From an uncultured Brachyspira sp. (lineage in GTDB: Bacteria > Spirochaetota > Brachyspiria > Brachyspirales > Brachyspiraceae): 64,000 nt of DNA. The translations under genes and the position numbers were made by a program. Of the stretch, positions 46,754 to 55,362 are shown in pieces. Every line of letters starts with the position of its first letter. The first letter of the stretch is position 1. The notes beneath the pieces were generated by a model. That model made no database searches. It was not told the origin of the DNA and worked only from the letters and a program-made list of their open reading frames with translations. The stretch lies in the NCBI RefSeq assembly GCF_910588665.1, contig NZ_CAJUPR010000002.1, positions 128,031 to 192,030 of the forward strand. Direction: 5' to 3'.

Positions 46754-47400
46754 TTAATTACTGCATATTGATTTGTCTATTAAAACTTTAAATCTGAAAA
46801 CGCTGTAATTAAGTCCCGTTCTTAAATAATCATCTTTATCATAATGACAATATACAAATCTTCCGCTTATTATCTGATACCAAGCTTCAAGTATTATTTT
46901 ATTCCAAAATAAAGAAGCTGTATATAAACTTATAAGTCCGTATTTAAAAAAGCAAAAATCGTCATATTTAACTTGTCTGTTTTGAAAAGCATAATTTACA
47001 AGATTATCAATTTCGGTCTGCTCTATAACAGAAAAATTATTTAAAGCATAATTCTTCTCTCGAGCAAAAAACTTTTTATCACCTGTGCAAACTCATTAAT
47101 ATCTTTGGTGCTCCATTCATCAAGAAGACTTGATGCTGAATTATCGTTTATCCTAACATCAAGCCATTTAAAAATATCATCGTCAATAATTTTTTCTTCT
47201 TTTTCTCTCACATATTTAATATTCTCATTAAAGCTTGGACGGTTTATGCTTATTGTATCGCCGCTTTTAAACCTATCTCCAAGCGTAGAACGGCTGAATA
47301 TTTTAACGGGTATAATGCTTTCTCCGTCTTCTTTATAAACTATCTCTTCAATTATATACCTGCTGAAAAAATCCATGCATTTAAAATTAAGCTTTTCCAT
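46754..47400 (-). CDS. Tail protein in two frames, candidate -1 frameshift (119 aa / 215 aa)
   Basis: The zero frame starts at 47400 after AGGAGT and gives 119 residues, stopping at 47041. Near its end, in frame, lies the slippery heptamer T TTT TTG (47071-47065). A -1 shift there leads to an open frame that runs on to a stop at 46756-46754, adding ~105 codons for a total near 215 residues. The extension (ARE KNYALNN... ending DKSICSN) has no ATG, GTG or TTG of its own near the start, and its composition is protein-like. Either programmed frameshifting, as in many tail assembly proteins, or a simple one-base defect explains it. Function not recognised. Confidence 0.6.
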
Positions 47401-47420
47401 TTTTTAACTCCTGATATTTT

Positions 47421-47454
47421 AAAATAAAAAAGCCTTATACTTTTGTATAAGGCT
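47421..47454 (-). terminator. Rho-independent terminator closing the cargo unit
   Basis: Read leftward, AGCCTTATAC pairs with GTATAAGGCT (47454-47431) around a 4-nt loop and is followed by TTTTTT. It lies 21 bp after the stop of the 87-residue gene. Transcripts coming from upstream tail genes must pass it to reach the later tail and lysis genes. Confidence 0.85.
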
Positions 47455-47474
47455 TATAAATATAATTTAATTTA

Positions 47475-47738
47475 TTATTTTCTAAATTGTTCTATAAATT
47501 TAATATCTGCATCAGAAACATTTAAACGCATTAATGCTAAATATAAATTTTGTTCTCTTATTAAATGACAATTATTATCAACATTAATCTCAAATGATGT
47601 TAATCCTTTAAGTCCGTTTGCTCTTTCAAATGAAATATTATATTTTTGTTTATTATTATCTTTCCAATCTTTATAAACAATATATTCATATTCTGACATA
47701 AAATTAATAACTTTATCTGCATAATAAAATAAAGACAT
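47475..47738 (-). CDS. Small cargo protein, unknown function
   Basis: An 87-residue soluble protein beginning MSLFYYADKVINFMSEYEYIV. No membrane helix or signal peptide. It lies 24 bp after the HicB-like gene in the same short transcription unit, which ends with a terminator. It does not look like a HicA toxin: it lacks the GSHH motif. It may function with its upstream partner, but no family was recognised. Both are more like an inserted cargo than a structural tail gene. Confidence 0.55.
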   Translation of the reverse strand: MSLFYYADKVINFMSEYEYIVYKDWKDNNKQKYNISFERANGLKGLTSFEINVDNNCHLIREQNLYLALMRLNVSDADIKFIEQFRK

Positions 47739-47762
47739 ATTATTAAAATTCCCGATAAATAT

Positions 47763-48299
47763 TTACTGAACTTCTTTTAAATCTATTTCATCAATTTTAT
47801 ATTTAGGCTCTATTGTAGCATTTACTTTATTAAGCTTATCTTTTATATCTACATATTGCTTTAAAAAATTATTAAAAGTATTTTTATATTTTTCTTCAAC
47901 TTCATGTATTATCTGCTGTTCTAAAGCATTATTTATATCTTCGCCGTATTTCGCTAATTCTCCGTCTATTTTCCTATAATATTTCCAATAATTATCCATA
48001 GCATTAGTATCTACAGAAATTATATATTTATCTAAATCCTGAGCAGAATTTATATTATTATCAAAATATTCTAAAATATTTGTAACTAAATTTGTTATTG
48101 ACGATTTTATATTTTCTCCGCTGTTAAAAAACATTAATTCTAAACAAACGGCTTCGAATATACCGTCATCAGCTTTATTCACTATAAAATGCAAATGAGG
48201 TATATTCCAATCCTCAGAGTTTTTTAAAACAAGTTTACCTATAGCTTTAAAATCCAAATGAGAAACAGAAAGAACTTTAATATTTTCATATTTAGACAT
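47763..48299 (-). CDS. Cargo protein with HicB-like N-terminal domain
   Basis: A 178-residue protein whose first ~75 residues (IPHLHFIVNKADDGIFEAVC then LELMFFNSGENIKSSITNLV) follow the HicB antitoxin order of a strand, then a CLEL motif, a short turn with Gly-Glu and a helix. The remaining ~100 residues are helical (for example EKYKNTFNNFLKQYVDIKDK) and lack an obvious DNA-binding domain. It has its own consensus promoter and AAGGAG. The HicB similarity is by pattern only. Could be an antitoxin-like or regulatory protein. Confidence 0.55.
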   Translation of the reverse strand: MSKYENIKVLSVSHLDFKAIGKLVLKNSEDWNIPHLHFIVNKADDGIFEAVCLELMFFNSGENIKSSITNLVTNILEYFDNNINSAQDLDKYIISVDTNAMDNYWKYYRKIDGELAKYGEDINNALEQQIIHEVEEKYKNTFNNFLKQYVDIKDKLNKVNATIEPKYKIDEIDLKEVQ

Positions 48300-48331
48300 T
48301 CCTAAATCTCCTTATAAAAACTTATAAATAT

Positions 48332-48360
48332 AATATATCAGAAAATATTTAATATGTCAA
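48332..48360 (-). promoter_or_regulatory. Consensus sigma-70 promoter of the cargo unit
   Basis: On the minus strand TTGACA (48360-48355), exactly 17 bp, and TATATT (48337-48332). It directs transcription into the HicB-like gene, whose ATG is 33 bp on. Unlike the tail genes, this unit therefore does not depend on the phage operon. Confidence 0.8.
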
Positions 48361-48468
48361 TTTAAATACATGACGAAATTAGATTTTATGAACTCGGATA
48401 CTGCAGATATAAAGCCTATTTGAAGTTTTTCCCACCATCATATTAGTCAATAAAAATTAGCTTTTTTA

Positions 48469-49872
48469 TTAAAATAAATCCTCTCTGTCTGTAAAGGCTA
48501 TAAGATAATTTCCGTTCATATCGTTTGACTGCTCAATAGCTTTAAAATTATTTAATGATATTGAAAGCTCTTTTGGCTCTATTGCAGGAAATGAAGGACT
48601 TCCTCCCACATCGCAGCTTACGAATATAAAAGGATAATCCCTATTTTTGAATCTTGTTTTTGAAGATATTATAAAAGACTGTCTGTTTCCATTCAAAATT
48701 CTGTCATAAAAAATTTCTTTTGATTGAATATTAAAAACAGCATTGCCTGTAAAATTTAATGTAAACTTTGAATTTGGAAAACCGTATCTCTTTGAAGATA
48801 TATTAAACTTCTCCTCTTTAGTCCATTCAAAAGCCAAAGCAATATCGTTTACGGAAGAGGCTTCAGTACCGTTAATAAAAAGCTTAGTAGGATATTTTGA
48901 GGTCTGAGCCATAACAACATCTCTCTCTTCCGCACGCTCTTCAATTAATACTAAATCTTTATCTATATTTATACTGTCTAAAGCCCAAATAGAGGAAGTT
49001 ATTTCGGTCATAGACTTATTTGCAAAATTAAAATTAATGGATTTGCTTTCGCAGCCTATATACTGAACCGTATCAATATTTTTAGACCCGTCGCATAAAG
49101 CTATATTATAATACTGCGCCTCTCCAAATCTCGGCATTATTATATTCTGATATTTAGGATATTTCTTTTTTGACTCTTCGCTGAATAATCCGCTCTCTAT
49201 AAATCCTGCCCTTTTAAAGCTTATCAGATATTCTACCTTTTGATTTTCTCTGTTATACTCTTTTAATTCATTTATTAAATTGGTAAAATCAACTTCATCA
49301 TCTTCGCTTCCTGTTATTAAGAATGCCTTTATATTTTCTATTTTATTTAAAGAATCTATCAAATCTTTATGCTTCATAGAAGAATATATATCAATAAAGC
49401 TGCTGATATAACCTTCCTCATTTTCCGTTATAATTTCAAGCATATTAATGTTTTCATCTTCCGAAGATTTATTAAATCTTAAGGCAAAATTATTAAAATG
49501 GCTAATGCAAAGCAGATTCCCTGAAGTTTCTTTTGTATGCACATTAGCCCATATAAGACTTACATAATATGCATTAGAATTCGGAAAAGCACCGAAAGAT
49601 ATATCTCCCGAATAAGAAACAGCCCCCGCATAGCTTTCCGAAGAAGGAGCGCCTATATATTCTTTATTCATAGATTCCGATGAAGGAGTAAGACCTGCAT
49701 ACGAAGGATATATTAAATACCTTCCTTTGACTTCAGCATTATCTGATGCAAAATCGATTATTTCATCTCTGCTTTTTGTTTTTGCTATTCTCACCTTATA
49801 ACCTGAACCGTTTATAACAGTTAAGCCGTCCTCATCATTCATTAAATTACCTTTTAAATCAAAAATACTCAT
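48469..49872 (-). CDS. Tail-tube-like protein
   Basis: A 467-residue protein (about 53 kDa). The stretch SYAGAVSYSGDISFGAFPNS with YYVSLIWANVHTKETS resembles the conserved hairpin of phage tail-tube proteins; the C-terminal half has another strand-rich domain (KFTLNFTGNAVFNIQSKE). Gene order (after baseplate-like genes) is unusual for a tube. The size would fit VSH-1 Hvp53. Contractile-sheath signatures are not seen. Call made on the tail-tube-like pattern and context. Confidence 0.5.
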   Translation of the reverse strand: MSIFDLKGNLMNDEDGLTVINGSGYKVRIAKTKSRDEIIDFASDNAEVKGRYLIYPSYAGLTPSSESMNKEYIGAPSSESYAGAVSYSGDISFGAFPNSNAYYVSLIWANVHTKETSGNLLCISHFNNFALRFNKSSEDENINMLEIITENEEGYISSFIDIYSSMKHKDLIDSLNKIENIKAFLITGSEDDEVDFTNLINELKEYNRENQKVEYLISFKRAGFIESGLFSEESKKKYPKYQNIIMPRFGEAQYYNIALCDGSKNIDTVQYIGCESKSINFNFANKSMTEITSSIWALDSINIDKDLVLIEERAEERDVVMAQTSKYPTKLFINGTEASSVNDIALAFEWTKEEKFNISSKRYGFPNSKFTLNFTGNAVFNIQSKEIFYDRILNGNRQSFIISSKTRFKNRDYPFIFVSCDVGGSPSFPAIEPKELSISLNNFKAIEQSNDMNGNYLIAFTDREDLF

Positions 49873-49899
49873 TAATAAATCACCCGCATATTATAATAA

Positions 49900-50172
49900 T
49901 TATATACTTTCTAAAATTACATTCTCTGTAATATCAGCATCTGAAACGGTTATAGTTCCGCATTTTGCACTATATCCTTCAACTCCTACTTGATAATTTA
50001 TAATATCTCCGTTTTTATAAGCACCGAAAGATTTTTTTTCATTATTCATCATTATATGCGCATTATCAGGAAATGATATAATTTTCACTTTATAAAGCTT
50101 ATCTCTGTTTCGAACATAGTCATAAACCTTTTTATTAAATGAATTATTAATTAAATCAGTAAAGAACTTCAT
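49900..50172 (-). CDS. Small PEGA-like protein
   Basis: A 90-residue protein. Residues ~30-90 follow the PEGA pattern: strand KIISFPDNAHIMMNN, a turn with GAYKNGDIINYQVGVEGYSA and a final strand ITENVILES. PEGA modules are small Ig-like folds that bind surfaces. It overlaps the 93-residue gene by 17 bp. Its role is likely structural decoration of the tail tip. Confidence 0.55.
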   Translation of the reverse strand: MKFFTDLINNSFNKKVYDYVRNRDKLYKVKIISFPDNAHIMMNNEKKSFGAYKNGDIINYQVGVEGYSAKCGTITVSDADITENVILESI

Positions 50173-50437
50173 TCAAATAACTCCCTGTCATAATCTTAAA
50201 ATTAATATCAAGAGAAAAATTAACACCTCTTATAGATGAAAAATCATTAAAATGTCTTTTTGAGTTTTCACTGTCAAATGAAGGAGATTCCCATTTAATT
50301 ACAGGAGATAATGCTATACGCTCACCCTCATCATTAAGTTTTGATATCCAATAACGCGAAGCCTGATTAAGCGCCAAAGGAATAACTGTATAGGCTAAAA
50401 AAGATTCTCCAGCCTTAAGTTCTTTATAATTTAGCAT
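50156..50437 (-). CDS. Small tail protein, unknown
   Basis: A 93-residue protein beginning MLNYKELKAGESFLAYTVIP, with a mixed strand composition. It overlaps both neighbours by 14 bp and 17 bp, which indicates translational coupling in the tail operon. No family was recognised. Confidence 0.5.
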   Translation of the reverse strand: MLNYKELKAGESFLAYTVIPLALNQASRYWISKLNDEGERIALSPVIKWESPSFDSENSKRHFNDFSSIRGVNFSLDINFKIMTGSYLNEVLY

Positions 50438-50975
50438 ATTTTTTATCTAACTCTTCGCGTTTTATCCGTATGGCTTCGGCACTCATAGCATCATTATTTT
50501 TAACAGCCAATTCCAATTCCTCATCAAGCCTTAATAAATAATTTTCATAATCTTCATTGTCCCTGCTTTTTTTATCTTCTTTTAATTCTTTCTGATAATC
50601 GTCAAACTCTTTCAGTTTATTTTTAGCCCTTTCAACAGCATCATCATAAGAAGTTAAATCATAATGAAAAAAATCTCTGAACAAAGAGCTTAAATCTTTA
50701 TATATTTCTAATACGCTTGATACGCAGTCTTTTATTTCTTCAGAAAATTTTTTTATATCTATGCTTTCTAGCGCATCATTAACGGAGTCTGCAGCATCTT
50801 TAATATCGGAGCTTTCATCTGAAAAGTCTTTTAATAAATCTTTTGAATCTTTGAATAATGATACAGATTTTTCCAAAGCACTGTTTATATTTAAAATACT
50901 GGTTTCTATATTTTTAAGTTCTTTGCCTGCATCCGAAAGATTTCTGCTTAAATTTTTATTAAAGTCATCAGCCAT
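50424..50975 (-). CDS. Coiled-coil tail protein, possibly a short tape measure
   Basis: A 183-residue, strongly helical, charged protein (for example NRNLSDAGKELKN then SRDNEDYENYLLRLDEELEL) with heptad-like spacing. It is the only coiled-coil protein of the cluster and no long tape-measure gene (>500 residues) is present. A coiled tape of this size would set a tail of only a few tens of nm, so it may be a shortened tape measure or a chaperone. Function is inferred. Confidence 0.45.
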   Translation of the reverse strand: MADDFNKNLSRNLSDAGKELKNIETSILNINSALEKSVSLFKDSKDLLKDFSDESSDIKDAADSVNDALESIDIKKFSEEIKDCVSSVLEIYKDLSSLFRDFFHYDLTSYDDAVERAKNKLKEFDDYQKELKEDKKSRDNEDYENYLLRLDEELELAVKNNDAMSAEAIRIKREELDKKYAKL

Positions 50976-51019
50976 ATTTTTATCCTTTTTTTAAGCAATA
51001 TTAATTGAGTATAAAATTA

Positions 51020-52615
51020 TTAATTTCCCGAGTTTAAAATTTTCTCAAGATTCTTTCTCTGCTCTTCCTGACTGTATAAATAATTTGTAAGCTTTATATT
51101 CATCTTTGATAATTCCAAATCTATATTAAGAGTATTTTTTTCAAATTTATAATCTATAGTTCTTATATTCATATCAGCAGTTCTAGATGCAAAATCAAAA
51201 AAGCATATAAACTTATCATAAAGTATATTGCCCATTTCGGAAGTTATTATTATATCTCTCTTATCATAACCCTGAACATCAAATACTCCGAAGCCGTTTG
51301 TAAAATACTTTCTTTGAAAATGTTTTTTATCTTCTATTTGAAATACTGCAGAAACATTTGATGATCTGCCTTCTCCAATTTTAATGCCGTCTGAAAAAAA
51401 TATTACTATCTTTGTAATATTGCCGCTTTGACTGCATACAAGATTATAATATCTGTCTATGCTGGCAAGCGAAACTGAATACTGCTGTTTATAATTAGGA
51501 AATTTTCTGTATTCTATGCACTCATCAATATTAATTATATCTGATGAATAAACATTATTTAATTCTCTTTCAAGTATATTAAAATCATTAAAGTCTATAA
51601 TCTGATAAAAGTTATTAACTGGCTTTAATATGCATTCTACGCATTCATTAATATTTAAATCATAATTTTTTAAATTGAGGGTTTTTATTTTTATTATTTC
51701 TTTTTTTGACTGATTGATTAAAAAACTATATGCATATTTATATGCTAAATCATAATTTTCAAGCCTATATTCTATTTCAAATATATCTGTTTTTATTCCT
51801 ATCTCTTTTTCTAAAGGTATAGGAGGATAAAGCTTATCAGCACCCACTATTTTAGGAAGAGTTCTGTATACCTCTTTTTCATTGCCGTTTTCATCTGTTA
51901 TGCAGTCTTTCATCTTTATAATGTAGCGGCTTACCAAGTCGGCGGAATCCTCCTCATAATCGCTTTGCGAAAAATCATTATTATGCCAATTTAATTTTTT
52001 ACTGGGTATATCTGAAAATTCCTTAAAATAAAAATATCCGTCAAAATCCACTCCCCAGCACCAAGTATCAGACATATTATCTTCCACTTCGTCAAGTATA
52101 TCGGAAATATTTTTTCCGCTGAAAGATATAATAATCTGCTTATCATTATTAAGAGAAATATTTTTTTCATCGAATATTATACCCATTTCCTCAATTTTAT
52201 CCTTTAAAGATAAAACTATATCCAATACACCTTTAGAAGATTCAAGAATTAAATCGCCTTGTATATACTGATGAAGAAGCCTTCCCCATATAGGAATAAT
52301 ATTTAAATTAAGTCCCGCATTATCTATGCTTTCAATATATCCTGCAAATCTCTTTTTACCATTAAGATAATATTCAACTTTATCATTTATATTGAAGTAA
52401 TTTAAAGGCATGCTGAAGCTTATTCTGCTTACATCTCCGCCTCTTTTATTAACTTTAAACTCATAGCTTAAATAACTGCTGCAGGCATTTTCTGCATATA
52501 TATTATTATTAATCTTTATATAATTACCGATATCTTCAAAATTAATATAGGCAGGAGGAGAGAGCTTATATATTTTATTTCTCAGAAAATAATAAGGCAT
52601 AACAACATAGGGCAT
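51020..52615 (-). CDS. Tail hub/Tal-like baseplate protein
   Basis: A 531-residue protein (~61 kDa). It starts MPYVVMPYYFLRNKIYKL. The middle NISDILDEVEDNMSDTWCWG then VDFDGYFYFKEFSDIPSKKL resembles the hub fold of gp27/Tal-type tail proteins, in which a domain recognising a projection sits below the tube. Stop and start of the preceding gene share TAATG. The size would fit VSH-1 Hvp60. Confidence 0.6.
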   Translation of the reverse strand: MPYVVMPYYFLRNKIYKLSPPAYINFEDIGNYIKINNNIYAENACSSYLSYEFKVNKRGGDVSRISFSMPLNYFNINDKVEYYLNGKKRFAGYIESIDNAGLNLNIIPIWGRLLHQYIQGDLILESSKGVLDIVLSLKDKIEEMGIIFDEKNISLNNDKQIIISFSGKNISDILDEVEDNMSDTWCWGVDFDGYFYFKEFSDIPSKKLNWHNNDFSQSDYEEDSADLVSRYIIKMKDCITDENGNEKEVYRTLPKIVGADKLYPPIPLEKEIGIKTDIFEIEYRLENYDLAYKYAYSFLINQSKKEIIKIKTLNLKNYDLNINECVECILKPVNNFYQIIDFNDFNILERELNNVYSSDIINIDECIEYRKFPNYKQQYSVSLASIDRYYNLVCSQSGNITKIVIFFSDGIKIGEGRSSNVSAVFQIEDKKHFQRKYFTNGFGVFDVQGYDKRDIIITSEMGNILYDKFICFFDFASRTADMNIRTIDYKFEKNTLNIDLELSKMNIKLTNYLYSQEEQRKNLEKILNSGN

Positions 52616-53409
52616 TATATTAAAATACCTCTTCTGTATCTTATGGAAGCCTTAATGCAGGTTTGATTGCTTTCTAAATAAAATACATTAATACCTGCAT
52701 TAAGTTCAGGTCTTATACCTTTATAATTATAAGCAACGCCGTTTATAGTTAATCTCTCTCCATTAAAGTCGGCATTATAAACCCCGTTTCTTAACTCGGC
52801 TTTGCATTGCACTCCGAAATTATCTCTGTTTGCAAATAAAAAATCAAGCATTCCGCCAGACACAAGAAACTGCAGATTAAAACTTAAAGGCACAGGAACT
52901 AAGCTTAAGGATTTATAATTAATATCCTGTTTATTATCCTCAGTAACAGAAATTTCATACTCCTCTTCCTTCTGCCTTAAAAATACCTTGTCAAGAGCCT
53001 CAAGAGAAATATAGGCAACTCCCAAATTATTTATATATTTGATATTATATCCGCTTACAGATTTTATAATATATTCCGCCTCATAAATCTCATTTTCAAA
53101 TACTGTCCTTATAAAATACCTTTTAATATTTCCTGATAATATCATACCTGTATATTTGGAATACTGCTCTTCTATTCTTACCCAAGAACCTAAACCGTCT
53201 TTATATTCATAAATAGGAATTCCTATATTAAAAGATCTTCCGCTTGATATATTTCCTATACCCAATTTTATAGATGATATTCTGTTTCCGTCTGCCGCTT
53301 TATAATCGGTTTTTATATCTCCTGCTTTTATGCTTTCTGCAGTATTCATTATATCAAAAATCTTTTCAGAATATTTATCTCTGACAATTAACTTAAAATC
53401 AAAAGACAT
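52615..53409 (-). CDS. Distal tail (Dit-like) protein
   Basis: I start at the ATG at 53409 (MSFDFKLIVRD), preceded by GGAG; an in-frame TTG at 53424 is less likely. The 264-residue product ends LNAGINVFYL then ESNQTCIKASIRYRRGILI, similar to the C-terminus of siphophage Dit proteins (pGxN-I---v-yRpr). Dit joins tail tube to baseplate. First gene of the cluster; on the minus strand a TATAAT (53463-53458) without a clear -35 precedes it, so an activator may be needed. Confidence 0.6.
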   Translation of the reverse strand: MSFDFKLIVRDKYSEKIFDIMNTAESIKAGDIKTDYKAADGNRISSIKLGIGNISSGRSFNIGIPIYEYKDGLGSWVRIEEQYSKYTGMILSGNIKRYFIRTVFENEIYEAEYIIKSVSGYNIKYINNLGVAYISLEALDKVFLRQKEEEYEISVTEDNKQDINYKSLSLVPVPLSFNLQFLVSGGMLDFLFANRDNFGVQCKAELRNGVYNADFNGERLTINGVAYNYKGIRPELNAGINVFYLESNQTCIKASIRYRRGILI

Positions 53410-53591
53410 AGGCAAAAACTCCAAAATAAACTCATTAAATAATAAAAAATATAAGCCATTATAAGAAAAAGAATATTCACAATAGCAAAGAAATAAAAAA
53501 ATTAATTTTATTTAATATTTATATAAAGTTGAAAAAAAATATAAGTTATACTAAAATTATATTTATAATTTAAATAAGAGAGACAGCTTTA

Positions 53592-54917
53592 ATGAAAAAT
53601 ATATTAACTTCAGTATTAATATGCATTTTTGCACTAGGCAATTATCTTTATGCTAAAGATTATAAAGTGTATGTTATAAAGAAAAAGGAATTTCAGGAGA
53701 TTAACAGATGGTATGCAGGATACATAAAGAAGGCTATAGATAAAGCTTCATCGGATAGGGCAGATTTAATAATATTGGAGCTTGATACACCGGGCGGTCT
53801 TATTTCCTCAGCCTTTGCCGTAAAAAACTATATTATGGAAAGCGAAGTTCCTATTGCTGCTTTTATCAATAAAAATGCATTATCGGCTGGAGCCTTAATA
53901 TCTCTAAGCGCAAAAGAAATTTATATGTCTGAAGGAAGCGTAATAGGAGCGGCAACTCCCGTATATTTAAATGGCGGAGAACCTAAAAAAGCTGGAGAAA
54001 AAGAAATAAGCGCTATGCGTGCGGCTATGAGAGCATCTGCCGAAAGCACAAAAAAGAATGTAAAAGCTGCGGAAGCTATGGTTGATGAAACTATAGTTTT
54101 AACTCAGAAAGAAGACGGAATCAATTTAGACAATAAAACATTATTGACATTAAGCGCCGATGAGGCTGTTAAAATAAATATCGCCGATAAAAAAGCAGAT
54201 TCTGTAGAAGAAATAATAGAATTAAAAGGACTTTCAGAAAACTGCTCTGTTATAAATATAGAAGAAGAAAAATATGACAGCATATTAAAATTTCTTCTTA
54301 ATCCAGCCGTGCTAAGCATATTAATGTCATTAGGAATAGCAGGCATATATCTTGAAATAAAAACACCAGGCTTCGGAGTAGGAGGAGTTACTGCAATTAT
54401 AGCTTTTTCAGTATTTTTCTTTGTGCAGTTTTTATCGGGAAGCAGCAGTTTTTTAGCACCTGCAATATTTATTTTAGGCGCAGTTCTTCTATGCGTTGAA
54501 ATATTTCTTATACCCGGTTTCGGAATTACAGGAATATTGGGCATAACAGGGATAATAGCAGGAATATTTATATCCTTCGGAATTAATAATATAGCTATAG
54601 CTTCCATAGTTGTATTTACATCTCTTATAATAGATATAATACTTATAATATTAATAGCTAAGTTTATGAGCAAATCTGAAAATTTTAAGTATAAAATTAC
54701 GCTGAATAATGATACTGCAGGATACCATTCAAGCATATCATATAATGAGCTTTTAGGAAAAAACGGCACTGCTGAAACTTTCTTCAGACCTTCGGGATAT
54801 ATATCTATAGACGGTAAAAAATACGATGCCGTAAGCGAGGGCGAATTTATAGATAAGGGAAGCAATCTAACAGTTATACTTGTAGAGGGAAACAGAATAG
54901 TTGTTAAAAAAATATAA
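53592..54917 (+). CDS. nfeD: NfeD-family membrane serine protease
   Basis: A 441-residue protein with a signal peptide (about 1-22), then a ClpP-like serine protease domain: LIILELDTPGGLISSAFAVK and NKNALSAGALISLSAKEIYM with the catalytic Ser in LSAGA, and VIGAATPVYL. A lysine in the following helix (KKNVKAAEAMVDE) would complete the dyad. About four to five membrane helices (about 240-370) and a C-terminal OB-like NfeD domain (LLGKNGTAETFFRPSGYISI) follow. These proteins often sit next to an SPFH/flotillin gene; none is present here. Confidence 0.9.
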   Translation: MKNILTSVLICIFALGNYLYAKDYKVYVIKKKEFQEINRWYAGYIKKAIDKASSDRADLIILELDTPGGLISSAFAVKNYIMESEVPIAAFINKNALSAGALISLSAKEIYMSEGSVIGAATPVYLNGGEPKKAGEKEISAMRAAMRASAESTKKNVKAAEAMVDETIVLTQKEDGINLDNKTLLTLSADEAVKINIADKKADSVEEIIELKGLSENCSVINIEEEKYDSILKFLLNPAVLSILMSLGIAGIYLEIKTPGFGVGGVTAIIAFSVFFFVQFLSGSSSFLAPAIFILGAVLLCVEIFLIPGFGITGILGITGIIAGIFISFGINNIAIASIVVFTSLIIDIILIILIAKFMSKSENFKYKITLNNDTAGYHSSISYNELLGKNGTAETFFRPSGYISIDGKKYDAVSEGEFIDKGSNLTVILVEGNRIVVKKI

Positions 54918-54957
54918 GCTTATGATTTTAAATCAGCAATATTTATAATATTCCATA

Positions 54958-55185
54958 TTAAGCTAATGAACTGAAAACTCTTACGGAAGATATATCTATT
55001 TTAAGCTGAAGAACATATCTTTTTCCGTCGCTTCCTATAGCATAGGTGTATCTGCTTGAAAGAGGGGATATACCGCTTTCTGTATTTTTTATATTAACTG
55101 GATTTTGAACTTTGATATTTTCCTTTACTGAAGAAGCCTGCATTTGAATGCTTGTCTGCATATTACTTATTTTATTAACTGTCAT
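54958..55185 (-). CDS. Small protein with SprA-like motif
   Basis: I start at the ATG at 55185 (MTVNKISNM), preceded by AAAGGAA; a further ATG at 55206 is less well placed. The 75-residue product contains YTYAIGSDGKRYVLQLKID, which resembles the glycine/aspartate repeat of SprA-type putative peptidase proteins (Y-GpDGk-Y-V). Otherwise no recognised family. It is convergent with nfeD, 40 bp apart. Confidence 0.55.
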   Translation of the reverse strand: MTVNKISNMQTSIQMQASSVKENIKVQNPVNIKNTESGISPLSSRYTYAIGSDGKRYVLQLKIDISSVRVFSSLA

Positions 55186-55362
55186 ACTAATAATTCCTTT
55201 TTTCATAAATAGTTTATAGTATTAACGGTAATATAAAAAAAAACTTAATAATTTTAAAATACTTCAACAAATAAATTATATATATTTTACAGTATTTCTT
55301 GATTTTTTGATAAAAATATTATAGCCTATTAACTATATAATAAAATGCAGGGGGACATTATT

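Noticed and set aside
47475..47738. HicA toxin
   Set aside because: Lacks the GSHH motif and the HicA length and fold pattern, despite its place next to a HicB-like gene.
48469..49872. Contractile tail sheath
   Set aside because: The protein shows a tube-like strand pattern; I see no sheath motifs and no second sheath/tube pair, so a contractile tail is not supported.
54104..54865. 253-codon frame antisense to nfeD
   Set aside because: Antisense of a conserved gene; composition is that of a reverse-strand shadow.
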